A DNA stretch of 64,000 nucleotides, taken from positions 108,742,181 through 108,806,180 of the forward strand of contig NC_085047.1 in NCBI RefSeq assembly GCF_963662255.1. Reading direction: 5' to 3'. Below the pieces are notes generated by a model, which saw only the letters and a program-made list of their open reading frames with translations, did not search any database and was not told the origin of the DNA. Source of the stretch: Cinclus cinclus (Eukaryota > Chordata > Aves > Passeriformes > Cinclidae). Shown here piece after piece: positions 54,801 through 64,000 of the stretch. Within the stretch, counting starts at the first letter, position 1; the number at the start of each line of letters is the position of its first letter. The translations under genes and the position numbers were made by a program.

Positions 54801-55985
54801 TACCCTTGAGTCACTCCTTCATTCTCCTTACCTTCAGTTCTCAAACTCAGGATTAACTGAGACACTGAAGGGCACTGAAGGGCACAGGCCTTAAGATTTA
54901 CAAGTGCCCCCAACTGCTTTTATTCACAATAAGAACAAAGTAACACTCTAGATTTGCTTAGGAAGTGGGAGAAGTTTTTATTTTTAAAATGTGATTTTAT
55001 CTTTTTTTTTAAGATACAGCCAAGTGCTGCTGCAGATTTTTGTGATCAAGCAGGTGATTTTACTTTTTAAAATATATTCTTCAAACTTTTTTCAAGCCAT
55101 TACTTACCTGATTTCTGCTGTGGTGCTTCAGACATTCCATTAATCGGATAGATCCAGAGTATTCCCTGAGTTTTCCCATTCTCTCCTACAGTAACACTTC
55201 TAGAAAAACAAGAGTATCACTTAGATGGCTGAAAATTCTCTTTCCAAATTAATCTAGATTTAAGAGCTGTTGCAAAGGTTCGACTCTATATGCTGTAATT
55301 CTAACCATATCTGAGAAAAATATGAAATTAAATCCAGCTAAATAGAAAAGGTAGAAATTATACCAGGTATAACTTAGATCCTCTTGGTGGATTTGAATAT
55401 TACAGATCTGAAAACATTTGGCATGATCTGCATTCTGTCAGGTTATGTTTACACTGAGATAAAGTTTCTGCAGTTTATGAATTACATAAATATATCAGGA
55501 TGAGAATCATTATCCCAAATATATTGAAAAAGCAGAGATACCTAAGAGCTTTCATGTACCCCAATACTCATAATTGCACCATCATCCAGTACTTTACATT
55601 TTCTTTATTTAAAGCAAGAATAGGTAGGTATTAAAACAGACAGAAATCTTACCCTGGATCTGCATACTTTGCAGGGTACATTAAAAGCTTTTGATGGATA
55701 CCCACTGCCCTCAAAATCAGACACTGGACTGCCCTTGGGAGCTACACATGAATAGTCAATGGGATAAATGATGATAGGATTGAGCATCCTCAACTACTTT
55801 TCCTTTTCCTATTAGAATAAATTACCTGTTTAAGTCTGTATTTGATTCAGCAGTAACCACATAAGGCCAGTTTTCACCGTTTTCCCTCATTACATGTATT
55901 ACCACCACTGCTTTATAAATTTTCATTTCAGCTGGCATGAATAATACAGGGATTTCCAGTTTTTCTTTTGGAGCTAATCGGATTC
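18619..55985 (-). CDS. CFAP47: CFAP47 (cilia- and flagella-associated protein 47), C-terminal part, seven exons
   Basis: This is the gene-level entry for seven minus-strand exons: 55826-55985, 55108-55199, 50914-51066, 39421-39592, 37740-37901, 28112-28280 and 18619-18840. They total 1130 nt: two bases completing a split codon, 375 codons and TAG. Each junction restores a continuous frame, and all introns are GT/AG. The protein has repeated beta-rich ASH (ASPM-SPD2-Hydin) units, seen as an F-x-P strand, a G-K-K/Y-x-A-T-L-V-I strand and a W-x-Y-x-I-N-G strand. The near-terminal segments match my memory of vertebrate CFAP47; no search was run. From family knowledge, CFAP47 is a large axonemal protein of motile cilia and sperm flagella, linked to the HYDIN-type central apparatus, and human variants cause sperm flagellar defects. 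The start codon and the calponin-homology part lie outside the window. A distant HYDIN-like paralogue is the only serious alternative. Confidence 0.85.
18841..28111 (-). other. CFAP47: CFAP47 last intron (9271 bp)
   Basis: This is a phase-0 intron with a gtaagc donor and a cttgtcag acceptor behind a long pyrimidine tract. Inside I see no further exon compatible with phase 0, no CR1 copy and no RNA gene. A 152-codon open frame on the plus strand (19425-19883) has no recognisable motif. A GC-richer patch lies at about 24830-25000. Confidence 0.75.
28112..28280 (-). CDS. CFAP47: CFAP47 exon (second from the end), most diagnostic ASH segment
   Basis: This 169-nt exon lies between a cttttctgcag acceptor and a GAG|gtaagc donor. 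It enters in phase 2 and leaves in phase 0. Its peptide contains [18 protein letters not shown], then [11 protein letters not shown] and the strand [17 protein letters not shown]. The K-P-x-x-Y-G-K-K-x-x-A-T-L-V-I motif closing an ASH fold is what I most firmly recognise as CFAP47. Other open frames of about 105-115 residues overlap the exon on both strands, but they ignore the splice borders and are shadows. Confidence 0.88.
30529..30556. repeat. AT-rich simple repeat
   Basis: Imperfect (TA)n/(AATAT)n repeat of about 28 bp within a CFAP47 intron. No other function is visible. Confidence 0.7.
34867..34890 (+). other. G-quadruplex-like G run
   Basis: The plus strand reads GGGGAGGAGGGGGGGAAGGGG then AGG. 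It has enough runs of three or more G, if the seven-G run is split, to satisfy the usual four-tract G4 pattern. For CFAP47 this is the template strand. It stands 120 bases from a TA/CA microsatellite. Confidence 0.5.
35009..35106. repeat. Compound (TG)n(TA)n(CA)n microsatellite
   Basis: About 98 bp of alternating purine/pyrimidine: GTGTGTATATAT, a run of about ten TA units, then ACACACGCATATATA and mixed ACACAT/ATATAC units. Such arrays are usually polymorphic. Overlapping reading frames are artefacts rich in Tyr and Ile. Confidence 0.9.
35806..36393 (-). mobile_element. CR1 LINE, 5'-truncated copy of about 590 bp
   Basis: The minus-strand element ends at the low-coordinate side in AATCACAGAATCACAGAATG (plus-strand view), the CR1 3' terminal repeat. 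Going up, the plus strand shows GTTGGAAGGGACC, GACTCCACACCTTCTCTGGA, TTCTTCCTCATGTTCAGGTG and CAGCCCCAGCTCCCTCAGCC, then GGACACAGCACTCCAGGTG, all standard CR1 blocks in reverse complement. It is much more GC-rich and better preserved than the other copies, so it is probably the youngest here. It lies in the same orientation as CFAP47. Open frames of 177 and 105 codons across it are by-products. Confidence 0.92.
37740..37901 (-). CDS. CFAP47: CFAP47 exon (third from the end), ASH domain core
   Basis: This 162-nt exon has an attttaag acceptor and a gtaaaa donor (AAG|gtaaaa). It is phase 2 at both ends, so skipping it would be in frame. It encodes [19 protein letters not shown], then [16 protein letters not shown] and a G-F-K-L-T strand. 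The pattern of a basic/aromatic W-K-F-P-F strand, an acidic loop and an I-N-I-E strand is characteristic of the C-terminal ASH repeat of CFAP47-like proteins. The sequence is well conserved in character, with no frameshift or internal stop. Confidence 0.85.
37902..39420 (-). other. CFAP47: CFAP47 intron (1519 bp) with CAAA microsatellite
   Basis: A phase-2 intron between two well-supported exons. It contains the CAAA array at 38201-38255 and otherwise AT-rich sequence without an exon-like segment. Confidence 0.8.
38201..38255. repeat. (CAAA)n microsatellite
   Basis: About 13 tetranucleotide units of AAAC/CAAA with one AAAAC variant unit, flanked by an A run. The minus-strand frame reads as F-V-C-L repeats, which is an artefact. 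Confidence 0.92.
39421..39592 (-). CDS. CFAP47: CFAP47 exon (fourth from the end)
   Basis: This 172-nt exon is bounded by a tatcatttag acceptor and a gtaaga donor. It enters in phase 1, completing a Gly codon with the previous exon, and leaves in phase 2. The encoded segment begins [18 protein letters not shown] and goes on through an acidic helix-like part to a hydrophobic strand ending in F-A-P-R-K-P-M-R. The L-E-F-x-Y-E-L and F-x-P elements fit the first strands of another ASH-type immunoglobulin-like domain that continues in the next exon. Confidence 0.82.
39593..50913 (-). other. CFAP47: CFAP47 intron (11321 bp), largest complete one
   Basis: A phase-1 intron. I see no CR1 copy, RNA gene or clear extra exon. 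It contains a 14-bp direct duplication near 40644 and a GC- and CpG-richer block at about 42840-43170. Its longest open frame (157 codons, minus, 45780-46253) has no recognisable motif. A small symmetric exon in this interval cannot be excluded, but the flanking exons join in frame without one. Confidence 0.7.
40644..40675. repeat. 14-bp tandem duplication
   Basis: Two exact copies of TTTTGTTGCTTCAT followed by a partial third copy (TTTT). Intronic, no visible role. Confidence 0.8.
50914..51066 (-). CDS. CFAP47: CFAP47 exon (fifth from the end), low-complexity linker
   Basis: This 153-nt exon sits between a cttttctgtag acceptor and a gtaaga donor and is phase 1 at both ends. It starts as [19 protein letters not shown], a basic amphipathic run. 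It ends in an acidic, Ser/Thr/Pro-rich tract ([10 protein letters not shown]) that looks like a flexible linker between domains. Because it is symmetric in phase, skipping it would keep the frame. A 142-residue open frame on the opposite strand across the same region is only its shadow. The exon is identified by splice sites, frame continuity and position more than by conserved motifs. Confidence 0.75.
52412..52510 (+). mobile_element. CR1 LINE, very short 3'-end fragment
   Basis: About 100 bp with CCTTGAGCAGGTGGTTGGAT, then GATGACCCCCAGTGGTCCCC and TCCAATT. This matches the CR1 tail block (TTGAGCAGGGGGTTGGA...GATGACC...GGTCCC..TCCAA). The terminal octamer repeat has decayed. Confidence 0.75.
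53105..53129. repeat. (TA)n microsatellite
   Basis: About 12 TA units with one TG interruption, in a CFAP47 intron. Confidence 0.8.
53290..54034 (+). mobile_element. CR1 LINE, 5'-truncated copy of about 745 bp
   Basis: This is the longest CR1 copy in the window. In order it shows a GTCACAACAACCCCAGGCAATGC block, GGAGAAGGACCTGGGGATG, GAACATGAGCCAGGTGTGCC, GGCCACACCATGAGTGCCGT, GGACATCGAGGGGCTGGAGC and GAGGAAATGGCCTCAAGTTG. A GGGACGTGGCTTAGTGGCTA block comes next, then CTTAGAGGTCTTTTCCAACT and an ATGATTCTGTGATTTC tail. The first part corresponds to the end of ORF2 in the family, but stops and frameshifts break it. The tail type matches the copy at 8471-8630, so both may belong to one subfamily. 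It is antisense to CFAP47. Confidence 0.92.
55108..55199 (-). CDS. CFAP47: CFAP47 exon (sixth from the end)
   Basis: This 92-nt exon has a pyrimidine-rich acceptor (gtttttctag) and a strong donor (CAG|gtaagt). Its first base completes the Arg codon left open by the previous exon. The peptide includes [15 protein letters not shown], the closing strand of an ASH domain (aromatic W-I-Y followed by P-I-N-G). The same motif type recurs at the start of the last exon (W-T-Y-V-I-N-G), which supports a tandem-domain architecture. It ends in phase 1. Confidence 0.85.
55200..55825 (-). other. CFAP47: CFAP47 intron (626 bp), shortest one, with a possible cryptic exon
   Basis: A phase-2 intron. On the minus strand it contains an 89-nt segment (55653-55741) with a gtgtag acceptor and a strong GG|gtaaga donor. 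Including it would not keep the frame, so the main transcript should skip it. No repeat was recognised. Confidence 0.75.
55826..55985 (-). CDS. CFAP47: CFAP47 exon, first one visible in the window (seventh from the end)
   Basis: This 160-nt exon is preceded on the minus strand by a cttgcag acceptor and followed by a gtaatt donor. It starts with two bases that complete a split codon, so the upstream intron is phase 1. It encodes 52 full residues and leaves two bases (phase 2). The peptide begins [20 protein letters not shown], a typical ASH-domain strand pair with an F-x-P motif, and continues with a hydrophobic strand (AVVVIHV) and a W-P-Y segment. The upstream exon that should supply the first base of the split codon was not found up to base 64000, so the intron above it is at least 8 kb. 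Confidence 0.85.
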
Positions 55986-58900
55986 CTGCAAGATGGAACA
56001 GATTATTGTGACATTTTGAAAGTTTTCAAAATATTTTCTGTCATTTTACTTGTATATTTTCTTTTTTAATCACTGCTAAAATTTTTATCATATTGTATGG
56101 TTTTCCATGTAAAAAATTCCATTTTTTTTACCTTGCCTTTGCTACAAAAAAAAAACCTGCAAAATATGAAATAAAACCACAATTAAGTGAATATCCCACA
56201 TTTAATATTCAGAGATCATGTACAACACATACATGTCAATCCTATGATTTTATAGGGCTTAAGTGATGCTTTTTTCAGCTGTGGGTTACATCTGTGAGTA
56301 ACATTGTATAAAAAAGATCAATCCAAAAACAAATGCTCACATTCAAGACAACTGTAATATATTTTAAAGAATCATTATTCTTACACAAACCATGCCTTTT
56401 CCATATGATTTTTTCATCTGATTGATTTTGCTGCTAAAAAAACCAAAAACAACTAAATTTATGCTATCTGTAAGGAAGGTAGCCTGATATTTTGAATCTT
56501 TAAGAGCCTTTTCCCAGTGACTTGCCAGTCTGCCAAGTGTCAGAACATCTACCTCAGCTATTTCAGAAATAATCGAAAGATTACACAGGATAGAACAAGC
56601 AAAGCAGTCTTTTAACTATAAAGCTCATTGTTTGAAAAGAAGTCTTGGAATTTGCAGGAAATGACACTTCCAGGTTAGGGTTTCAGCTTTAATTCTATCT
56701 GCAGAAAATCCTCCTAATTATGAATAACTACTCCTGTATTATGCTTTGAATCAGTTTTTGTGATAATATTTCACACTTTCTACAATGAGTAGAAGCTGAT
56801 GCTGTTCTGTGGGTATCACTCCCTGAGAATGACTGGATCTGCTGGAGTCACCCTGCCTGGGACATGCAGAACCCTCCTGGGATTGTTTCTTTGGTCACCA
56901 CGGGTGGCTTCGTGCTCAAAGAATGTCAGCAGGGAAACTTTACCTGGTGCTACAAATGGTCACCTTCCTACAGCCCAAATTCCTCGAGGGTGAAGACCTC
57001 AGTGCTGAGAGTTGTAAAAGAGTGGGTGGTAGGGAAATTATAAGGCAGTCTTGGGAAGGACAAAATGGAAAAAAAAAGGTGGATGCACAGAAGTTTGGAA
57101 ATGAAGGAGGAAGTGTAGGGAGATTGAGTAAAATGATGTCAGACTGGAATACGGGAATGGCCAGAAAGACCACAAAAAAAAAAAAAGTTGAAGTCACATC
57201 AGGGAAGGAGAGAAGGGTTTGAAAAAACAGCTCTCCAAAATACAGAACAAGAGTCTGGACTCCTCATCTGCATTAGTTCCCCACCAGCATTTAATCATAA
57301 TGTCTATGGGTGTTAAGCTTTCTGCTAGAAACTGTCTTAAATTAAAACAAACAAACAAAATAAGATGGGAAAATAAATCTTAAATTAGGGAAGTTGGGAA
57401 TATTTAGAACCACACAACTGTGCAGGATTTCTACCTCTTCCAGTCAAAAAGGCCTCAGGACATCAAATATAGACTACTGCCTCACTTTATAATGAATGTG
57501 AAAAGCCCTAGGAAATTCTTACCTAAACATATCTGAATTTCTGTATATAACAGGTTTATCATATACTAATTATGAAAATTAACCAACTGCTTTGCATTTG
57601 TAATTGCTTCATTCTTGTGTACTTTTAAAAGTTCATAATGGCAAGAGCAATTTGCCTTTGAAATAATTCCTTGAAAAGTTTTGTATCATGAAAGAGCTTG
57701 AAAATATCCTAACTAAAAATCCATTAAAATGTTACTATCTAAATGAAAAAAAAAATCCTCATTTTGATAAAGATTTAGCATTTTTCTTTAGATCTTTGAG
57801 GCATTATCTATCAAGCCCATACCCAAATTTAAAAGATATACTATATCTACATATGGCAACCACACAGTCGAAGTGAAAATCTTTTAAAATTAGCAACTCA
57901 TTTTAAATCCGGTATCTGAAATAAATAAGCTGATATCAGACATAGTTGCAATATTCCTGAAGACATCTGAATGAGGATCCATCCCTCTGGATCAGAAACC
58001 CACTGCAGCACTGACACACTATTCTCCCCCAGTGAGAGAAGAGTCAGCTCTCTGCTGGGATTTGCCCACTTTGGGCTTTCTCTGGTCTAGTTAAGACAAA
58101 GGCATGCCATATCTTTAAAACAGAAGATTATACTTCAGGATATATTTGCAATTAGATTGCCTTGAACCCACACATACATGGATACCAAAATAACGTAAAC
58201 ACTTTGTAACACAACTACAGCATATCCTTAAGTATAATTTGCAAAGCTTTTAACAGATGGGAAATAGAACAGACTGTAAACTTATAACTACTTACGTACA
58301 TTACATAGATATTTTGAACTGTAGCTTGATTATGCCTGTTAAAGCACAGAGCCCCGTGGTTTTTTTAAAATAGATTTTAATACAGAATACATACGATAGC
58401 ATTCTGGGTCATTCTGGTAGAAAATTTGTTATTAAAGATCATGAAAATGCAAATTTTATAACATTGCTGTTGAAACAGATTGCATTCACATTTTTAATAA
58501 AAAATCTTCTTAATAGAAGATGTTAATAATAAGGATAATTTTTATATCACCAGGCTTGCCTGCAGCTGTCAACTAACCAACTGATCATTAACTGCAAATA
58601 CAGATTTATTTCATTATGATTTTGGATAGTTAATAAGATAGATAAAATAGGCCTAATAGCAAAAATAATTTACTTTTTTTTCTTTCCCATTTAGAGAATG
58701 TGGACTAGAACACAGAAAATAGCTCTGTGTACAACTTTAATAAAAATCAGTGTTACTTGCTCCTATTTGCCTGGGGACCTCAAGTACTCTGCCAGGGATA
58801 CCAAAAACTAATACCAATGGCTGATCCCTTGTCTTCGTGTATTTATTTTAATCCAAAGAGTATCCACAAATTCTTTGTAAGAAATCCAAAGCAAGCCCCT

Positions 58901-60544
58901 TTTCTGAACACAGGTATATCACATTTGGCAAAAAGATTTGGGCCGGATTTTGGTAACACCTCAGTCCTTTTTCACTGTCCTACAGTCCATTAGGAAACAC
59001 TAAAAGTCAGCAGAGTAAGGTCAGCTGACCCTTTAAAGACTGAAGGCATCTGACTCAAACCAAGGGCCACAATTTGAGTCAACTGCTTGACAAAGAAGAG
59101 TGTGGAGCTCTGCATATTCCCTCATTTCATTTTTAGGTAACCTTTTGTTAAGCCTTGCCTCTAGCTTCCCCAGAGGCTGCTGGAGATCACTGATTCTGTA
59201 AAAGATTCCTCAGGCACTGAGCCTAGAACTCGGAACTCGATTAGATAATAAATCAAAACGAGTGTATTTCAAGTTCCTGGCTGCAATTCTTCGGAACATG
59301 GCACTGTGGTTGAGTTCTGTGTAACTTCTGTGTCAGCCCTAGAAAGCTCAGCACTGTGAGAGCTAAAATTAAAGCAGCAGTGGACACCCATAGCTGGGAT
59401 GCTATTTGGAAGGAATACAGATGGGTAAAGATGCAGTTTGCCTCTACAGTAGGTTAGGAAAAATGTTAAGAGCAAAAATACCAGGCAGTGTCATGGTGAT
59501 AAAATTGTGATGGAAAGGAACAAAATATTCTGCAATATGTCATCCTCCCACCGAACTTTAACCTAAAGCCATGTAATTTGCATATTAGTAAGGTGCTTTG
59601 CAGGTAGATTTTCTAGATGTTGAAGTGTGTCTCTCTAATGCACTACTCTTAATTCTGTAGCATCTGAGTGCCTCCCATTGATTTTACCCAGAAAAAGAGC
59701 ACTCAGTTCAGTCTCCTCTAATTGAAAAAGAGATGAGAAAAGAGAGCTCAGAATATCTCGTTGAAGACTCATGGAGAATAATTTAGAGAGGGCACTTTTA
59801 TTTGTTTGTTTGTTTTCTTGATAGTTGCTCCATTAAAATTACTATAGCAGCATTTCAATTAAACCCACAGATAGCTCTGCTAAAAATAGCACTGGCCATG
59901 TAAATGTCAGCCCAGCATAATTAGGTCTGTTTTCTCCTATTATCCTCAGAATCTGGAAAGGGCAACCTCCAAAATATTCATAGACAGCAGCTGGGGAATT
60001 ACTGCTAATTCCTTCTCAAGGAACTCACTGAGAAAAGGAGAATTGATATCAGATAGTAAAGAGAGAGATATTGCCAATGCACCAGTATCTGAAATGCATA
60101 AAAAAAAGTCAGGCCTAGATATTAATTTATTGTCATCTGCTGGAAGAGATAAAATCCTGGGTCACATATGAAAACTAAGATCTTTTATAGAGCTCTCCCA
60201 GAAATGTTTCATTGCTAAATCCCAGGAGTTTAATAAAGAACAGACAACATTTCTGCCTTGACTCTTATTAAGGGTGGGTTCATTTTTGTTTGCATCTTTT
60301 TCTTTTTTTCTTAGTGCTTCCAATGAGGCTGCTTGAATTTTTTATTCCCTTTCATTAAAACACGATTACAATCCCTTGTTATGGATTCTAATTAAAAAAC
60401 TGTGAGAGTAGAAGCCTATGTTAGTTCTGCTACATCAGTATTATAATTATTCAGTCTCAATGAGTAAACATAAATAAAATTTTCTGAACTGGCAGTCATC
60501 ACACAACAGCCAAGAGCCTCCATCTGTGAAGATATCAAAAATTT

Positions 60545-60670
60545 GAGTGGACATGGTCCTGGGAAACCCGATGGAGATAACCCTGCTTGAGCCATGGAGG
60601 GTTTGGATAGAAGAAAATAATCTAAAGAGATTCCTTACACCTAAACAGTTCTGTAATTCTGGAATTCTGA
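60545..60670 (+). mobile_element. CR1 LINE, decayed 3'-end fragment
   Basis: The blocks GATGGAGATAACCCTGCTTG, AGGGTTTGGATAGA, a CTTACACCTAAACAGTTCTG-like stretch and ATTCTGGAATTCTGA follow the order of the CR1 tail, with many changes. It is old, with no coding capacity. A 123-codon minus-strand frame runs across it and is not a gene. Confidence 0.65.
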
Positions 60671-61205
60671 GGTCATGATAGACCACTAGGCTTTGTCCTG
60701 TTTCTGTTTTTAAGAACTCGTATAAAATGCATCCTTGTTTGCAAAACCAGGCACAGATACTTTTCTCAGTGAATTGCAGGTGATATGAAAAACAGCGCAC
60801 CCTGCAAAGGGAAAGCATGAAGGCAAGAACAAGAGATCACCCTGATATAATTAGATTTTGGTTGCAGTTAAAGGCAAAGAAGCAGGATATTCCTATATGC
60901 ATGTTCTCTGGGAAAAATAAAATGGAACATAATGCATTTCAAGGTATTTCAAGTTCCATATAAATAGGTAAGTAAAAGAACTAATGAAATAATAATGCAA
61001 AATGACAAAAATTAAATTTGCATCATCCCATATTTTAATATTTGCATCATCATTTTCCTTCCTTCGGTAAAGTTCATTTAGGTAGGTGGGGTGCAAGAGA
61101 GGCTCCTTTCACAGATGGTCCACAATGATTGCATTTCAGGGCACTCTTTGCTTCAGGAATTATGGATACTTACACCAAGAGGTAGAGTTGTATTTTCCCT
61201 TTCCT

Positions 61206-61510
61206 CTGGAAGTTTCACAGAATATCAGAATACTTGAAGCTGATGGACCACTGACAGACAAACGGTCCAATACCTCTCTCCATGTAAAGTCACCTACCTG
61301 GACCATGTCCAAAAAGGTTATGGGTATCTCTAAGGATGGAGACTCCATAATTTTTCTGGGCAACCTGTTCCAGTGCTCAATCTTCCTTGCAGTAAAAACC
61401 AAATCATTCGCTTTGTTCAGATAAGAATTTCCATGTTGCCTGTCATTGGGCACCACTGTAAAGAGCTCTTTTTCTTTCCTTTTTGCACCCTCCCTTCTGG
61501 TACTTATGCA
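61206..61510 (-). mobile_element. CR1 LINE, decayed copy of about 300 bp
   Basis: Plus-strand view: CACAGAATATCAGAATACTT, then GGATGGAGACTCCATAATTT, CTGGGCAACCTGTTCCAGTG, CTTTGTTCAGATAAGAATTT and CATTGGGCACCACTGTAAAG. This is the reverse complement of the CR1 3' region, so the element reads on the minus strand, in the same sense as CFAP47. About 25 bases of the expected block after TTCAGAT appear deleted. Confidence 0.82.
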
Positions 61511-64000
61511 GAATAATATAATCCCTTGGAGCTGATGAATTACTTACTTGTAAAAGCTAAATCATGAATATGCAGCTCAGATTCTAATAAACAATTTCAC
61601 AAATGACTGGTTAAAACTTTATAAGTTGCTTTAAGAAAGACATGGCACAAATAAAGGCTTCACAACATCACTACCATAAGTACACAGTAAAATGTATTAG
61701 AACATGTTTATAAGATTTGTTCATCATTTTATGGATCTTGTGTTAATACAATTTTGCATACTGCTGGCAAAGACCTGGATTATTTAATTAGGAGACTTCA
61801 TTTAGAATAATTTCTTTCTGGTACAAAACAATGGATACAAGTTAAACACTTACTATTTATATTAAAATAAACGGATTGAGAACAGCGCTCAGTAATTAAA
61901 TATTTTGTTTCATTTAAGGCAATTTATTTCATTTTGAAATGAAGCATGTCTAAAAGGCCAAATATAAAGTTTTCCTTCCATTTATAAAATTATCATTCTC
62001 TAACTAATAGCTTACAGTGCAGTTCCAGTAAAAATCAAAACAATTATTTTGACAGAAACACATATGTATTTATTGTTTAAGTGCAGTAACAACTATGCTT
62101 ACAGTGGTTAAACACACTGAGGAAAAAAATGTTGCAAAGTACAGTAATTAATTTCTCTGCTGACAACCAAAACAAGGCAAATCATACTTAAGACCTTTAA
62201 CTTTGAGAAAACTTAAAAAAACCACCCGATTTAGCAGAGGTCATGGAAGTCACATTCTCTTGAGACTAAATAAAAAAGTTTCTTAAATCCCAATATAAAA
62301 TTGCCACTTAATATATTTCACAACAAAGTCTCCAGCACTTCCCAATCACATGTGATTATATATTTTTGATGTAATAATCTTCTGCAGTAATACAAAAAAT
62401 CATGTAAAACCCTAAACTAATTTATCATATATCACCCCTCTTATCTCTGAGCTCTGATACCCACAGTTCTGACTCCAGGTAGGTATTACAGACCAATCTA
62501 AAAATCAAAAAAAAAAATGGATCAACATTCATATAGGTGCCACATTCAATTATATTTTACATCTCTGTTGCTACCTTATGCACTTGTCTTGACACCATGG
62601 GATAGCTTTGCAATTTTCCTTTAGAAGTGCTGGGGTGATGGGCTTGGGGTTCATTTTACAGAAATCCAGTCAGGTGGCACATCAGGAAAGACACATCCAA
62701 ATGAAGGATATGAGCACAGTAAGGAAGCAAGGCTGAATCCAGCAATACAGAGAAATACGAGGCAAATGTCAGAGAAGGAAAATCACTGTAAAACCAGGGA
62801 ATAGTTCAGCAATAGGGATGGAAAAATGAACAAACAAAGCACCTGAGGAAGCAGCAAAAGGTTAACAGGCATAGACAATAACACCCAAAAGGAAGCCACG
62901 GCAGACAGAGGGCAACGTGTGGAGAAGGCCAGACTATTTAATAAAGACATCTGGCAGAGGCCATGCTAAAGAAATAAGAGTAAGGAGCAAAGAATTATCA
63001 GGAATGAAAGCAGCAAGTTTTCTATTACCTTATTGTCCAACACTTGTTCTAAAACTTCATGGTGGACTGACAGTTTCTCTTGCTTTCCCTTTCCAAATCT
63101 ATTTATTTCCTAAGAAATAATCTGACAGTTGGTAGACCTACCCCATCCTCCTTTGACCAGTTCATATAGTTTTAAATTGTTTATCATCCTTATTTTCCTG
63201 ATGACAATTTTATGTTGATAAAACTCTGTAGATCATGCTTGCATCCAAAACCTAAATGTCTGCAACATAGTAATGTCTTAGGTCCACAGTCACTGAAAGC
63301 AGGAGGCAAACTTCAAAGTCAAAATGCAAAACCTTTTCCAAATCAGCACTGTAAAAGATGCAATATTACACCTCTTCTTTGAGTGATTCCATTTGGGACA
63401 GAATAAACAGTAGAGAAGTATAACTCAGGGCAGGTCAATTTTCCTTTCCTTAGCTAAATATGCATTTTAGTTCTGCACACTAGAAGACGTAATAGCCATT
63501 CTCAAGAGAGATTAATTGATAAGGAGTTATATGGAAGAAAGACCATAAACTCAATGTGGATGCAGAGCGCTGAGTGGAGTGATAAGATGGCCATAATTTT
63601 AAAAACAGTAGCCTACATTCTCTACTTCGGTAACAGAAAACCTACACCCACTCAACCTCTCTTGCTCCTCTGCTACAGTGCATTAGTTCTGTGTATAACA
63701 AAACACTCCACGACTACAACCTGCCTAAAATCTCAACAAAGTAGAAAATCACCACACAAATATTTTGAAAATGCAAGAGCCACACAAGAAATGGAATATG
63801 CTTCTTAAACAAGTGTGACTTTCAATTTAGTGCCCAGCCACAACAAAAACAAACAAAAAAAAAAAACTTTGTCCTTTCTCTCTTAAGAAAAGTTCATGTT
63901 ACCCTAAGATAAAGTACTAGCAAGGAAATTAAGACTATGACAACTTCTTTATTTCTTAATCTTTTGCTAGATTGAAACATACACAAAAGTGTCTTGAGTT

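Larger units (their letters stand above)
51067..55107 (-). other. CFAP47: CFAP47 intron (4041 bp) with two CR1 copies
   Basis: A phase-1 intron. It holds a short CR1 tail (52412-52510) and a longer CR1 copy (53290-54034), both antisense to the gene, a TA microsatellite and a 10-bp tandem duplication at 54863-54884 (unit CACTGAAGGG, two copies). The remainder is AT-rich and not coding. Confidence 0.75.
55986..64000 (-). other. CFAP47: CFAP47 intron, incomplete, reaching the window edge
   Basis: No exon was found that ends in phase 1 and could join the exon at 55826-55985, so this should be the 3' portion of an intron of at least 8 kb. It carries CR1 relics at 60545-60670 and 61206-61510. Open frames at 56799-57222, 58727-58993 and 63554-63808 (plus) and 60447-60818 (minus) show no known domain. 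A short, poorly conserved exon could have been missed. Confidence 0.6.

Noticed and set aside
55270..55285. GGTTCGACTCTA, resembling a tRNA B box
   Set aside because: There is no matching A box, cloverleaf or acceptor stem around it.
55653..55741. Segment considered as a regular CFAP47 coding exon
   Set aside because: Its open frame ends in phase 0, while the following exon needs a phase-2 donor. In the frame set by the preceding exon it hits TGA. The flanking exons already join perfectly, so it is kept only as a possible poison exon.
60447..60818. 123-codon minus-strand open frame
   Set aside because: It crosses a decayed CR1 tail that reads on the other strand, and no protein family signature is present.

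Overview
The window looks like vertebrate nuclear DNA, most likely from a bird. It is AT-rich and poor in CpG. Its coding signal is sparse and sits in short exons with GT/AG splice borders. Its recognisable interspersed repeats are 3'-truncated CR1 LINEs, including copies whose 3' ends match the avian CR1 consensus as I remember it. I see no bacterial-type operon, CRISPR array, rRNA gene or convincing tRNA gene. The species cannot be fixed from the sequence alone.

One gene is supported. The last seven coding exons of CFAP47 (cilia- and flagella-associated protein 47, formerly CXorf22/CXorf30/CXorf59/CHDC2 in human) lie on the minus strand between about 18.6 and 56.0 kb. In transcription order they are 55826-55985, 55108-55199, 50914-51066, 39421-39592, 37740-37901, 28112-28280 and 18619-18840. 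All six internal junctions keep the reading frame (intron phases 2, 1, 1, 2, 2, 0), and every border is GT/AG. Together they encode 375 complete codons and then a TAG stop. The product is the C-terminal part of a very large axonemal protein built from ASH/HYDIN-type immunoglobulin-like repeats. The N-terminal majority lies beyond base 64000.

Layout by region. 1-18585 is the intergenic region downstream of the gene, with two CR1 copies and one unexplained open stretch at 17121-17898. 18586-18840 holds the poly(A) signal and the last exon. 18841-55825 alternates large introns (626 bp to 11.3 kb) with small exons. The introns contain CR1 copies in both orientations, an AT/CA microsatellite next to a G-quadruplex-like run, a CAAA microsatellite and one GC-rich block of unknown origin. 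55986-64000 is the intron upstream of the first visible exon and holds two more CR1 relics.

I do not see a new biological system here. The points most worth a second look are a possible poison exon in the 626-bp intron, the very short 3' UTR, the two-strand open stretch just downstream of the gene, and the CpG-retaining GC-rich block at about 42.8-43.2 kb.
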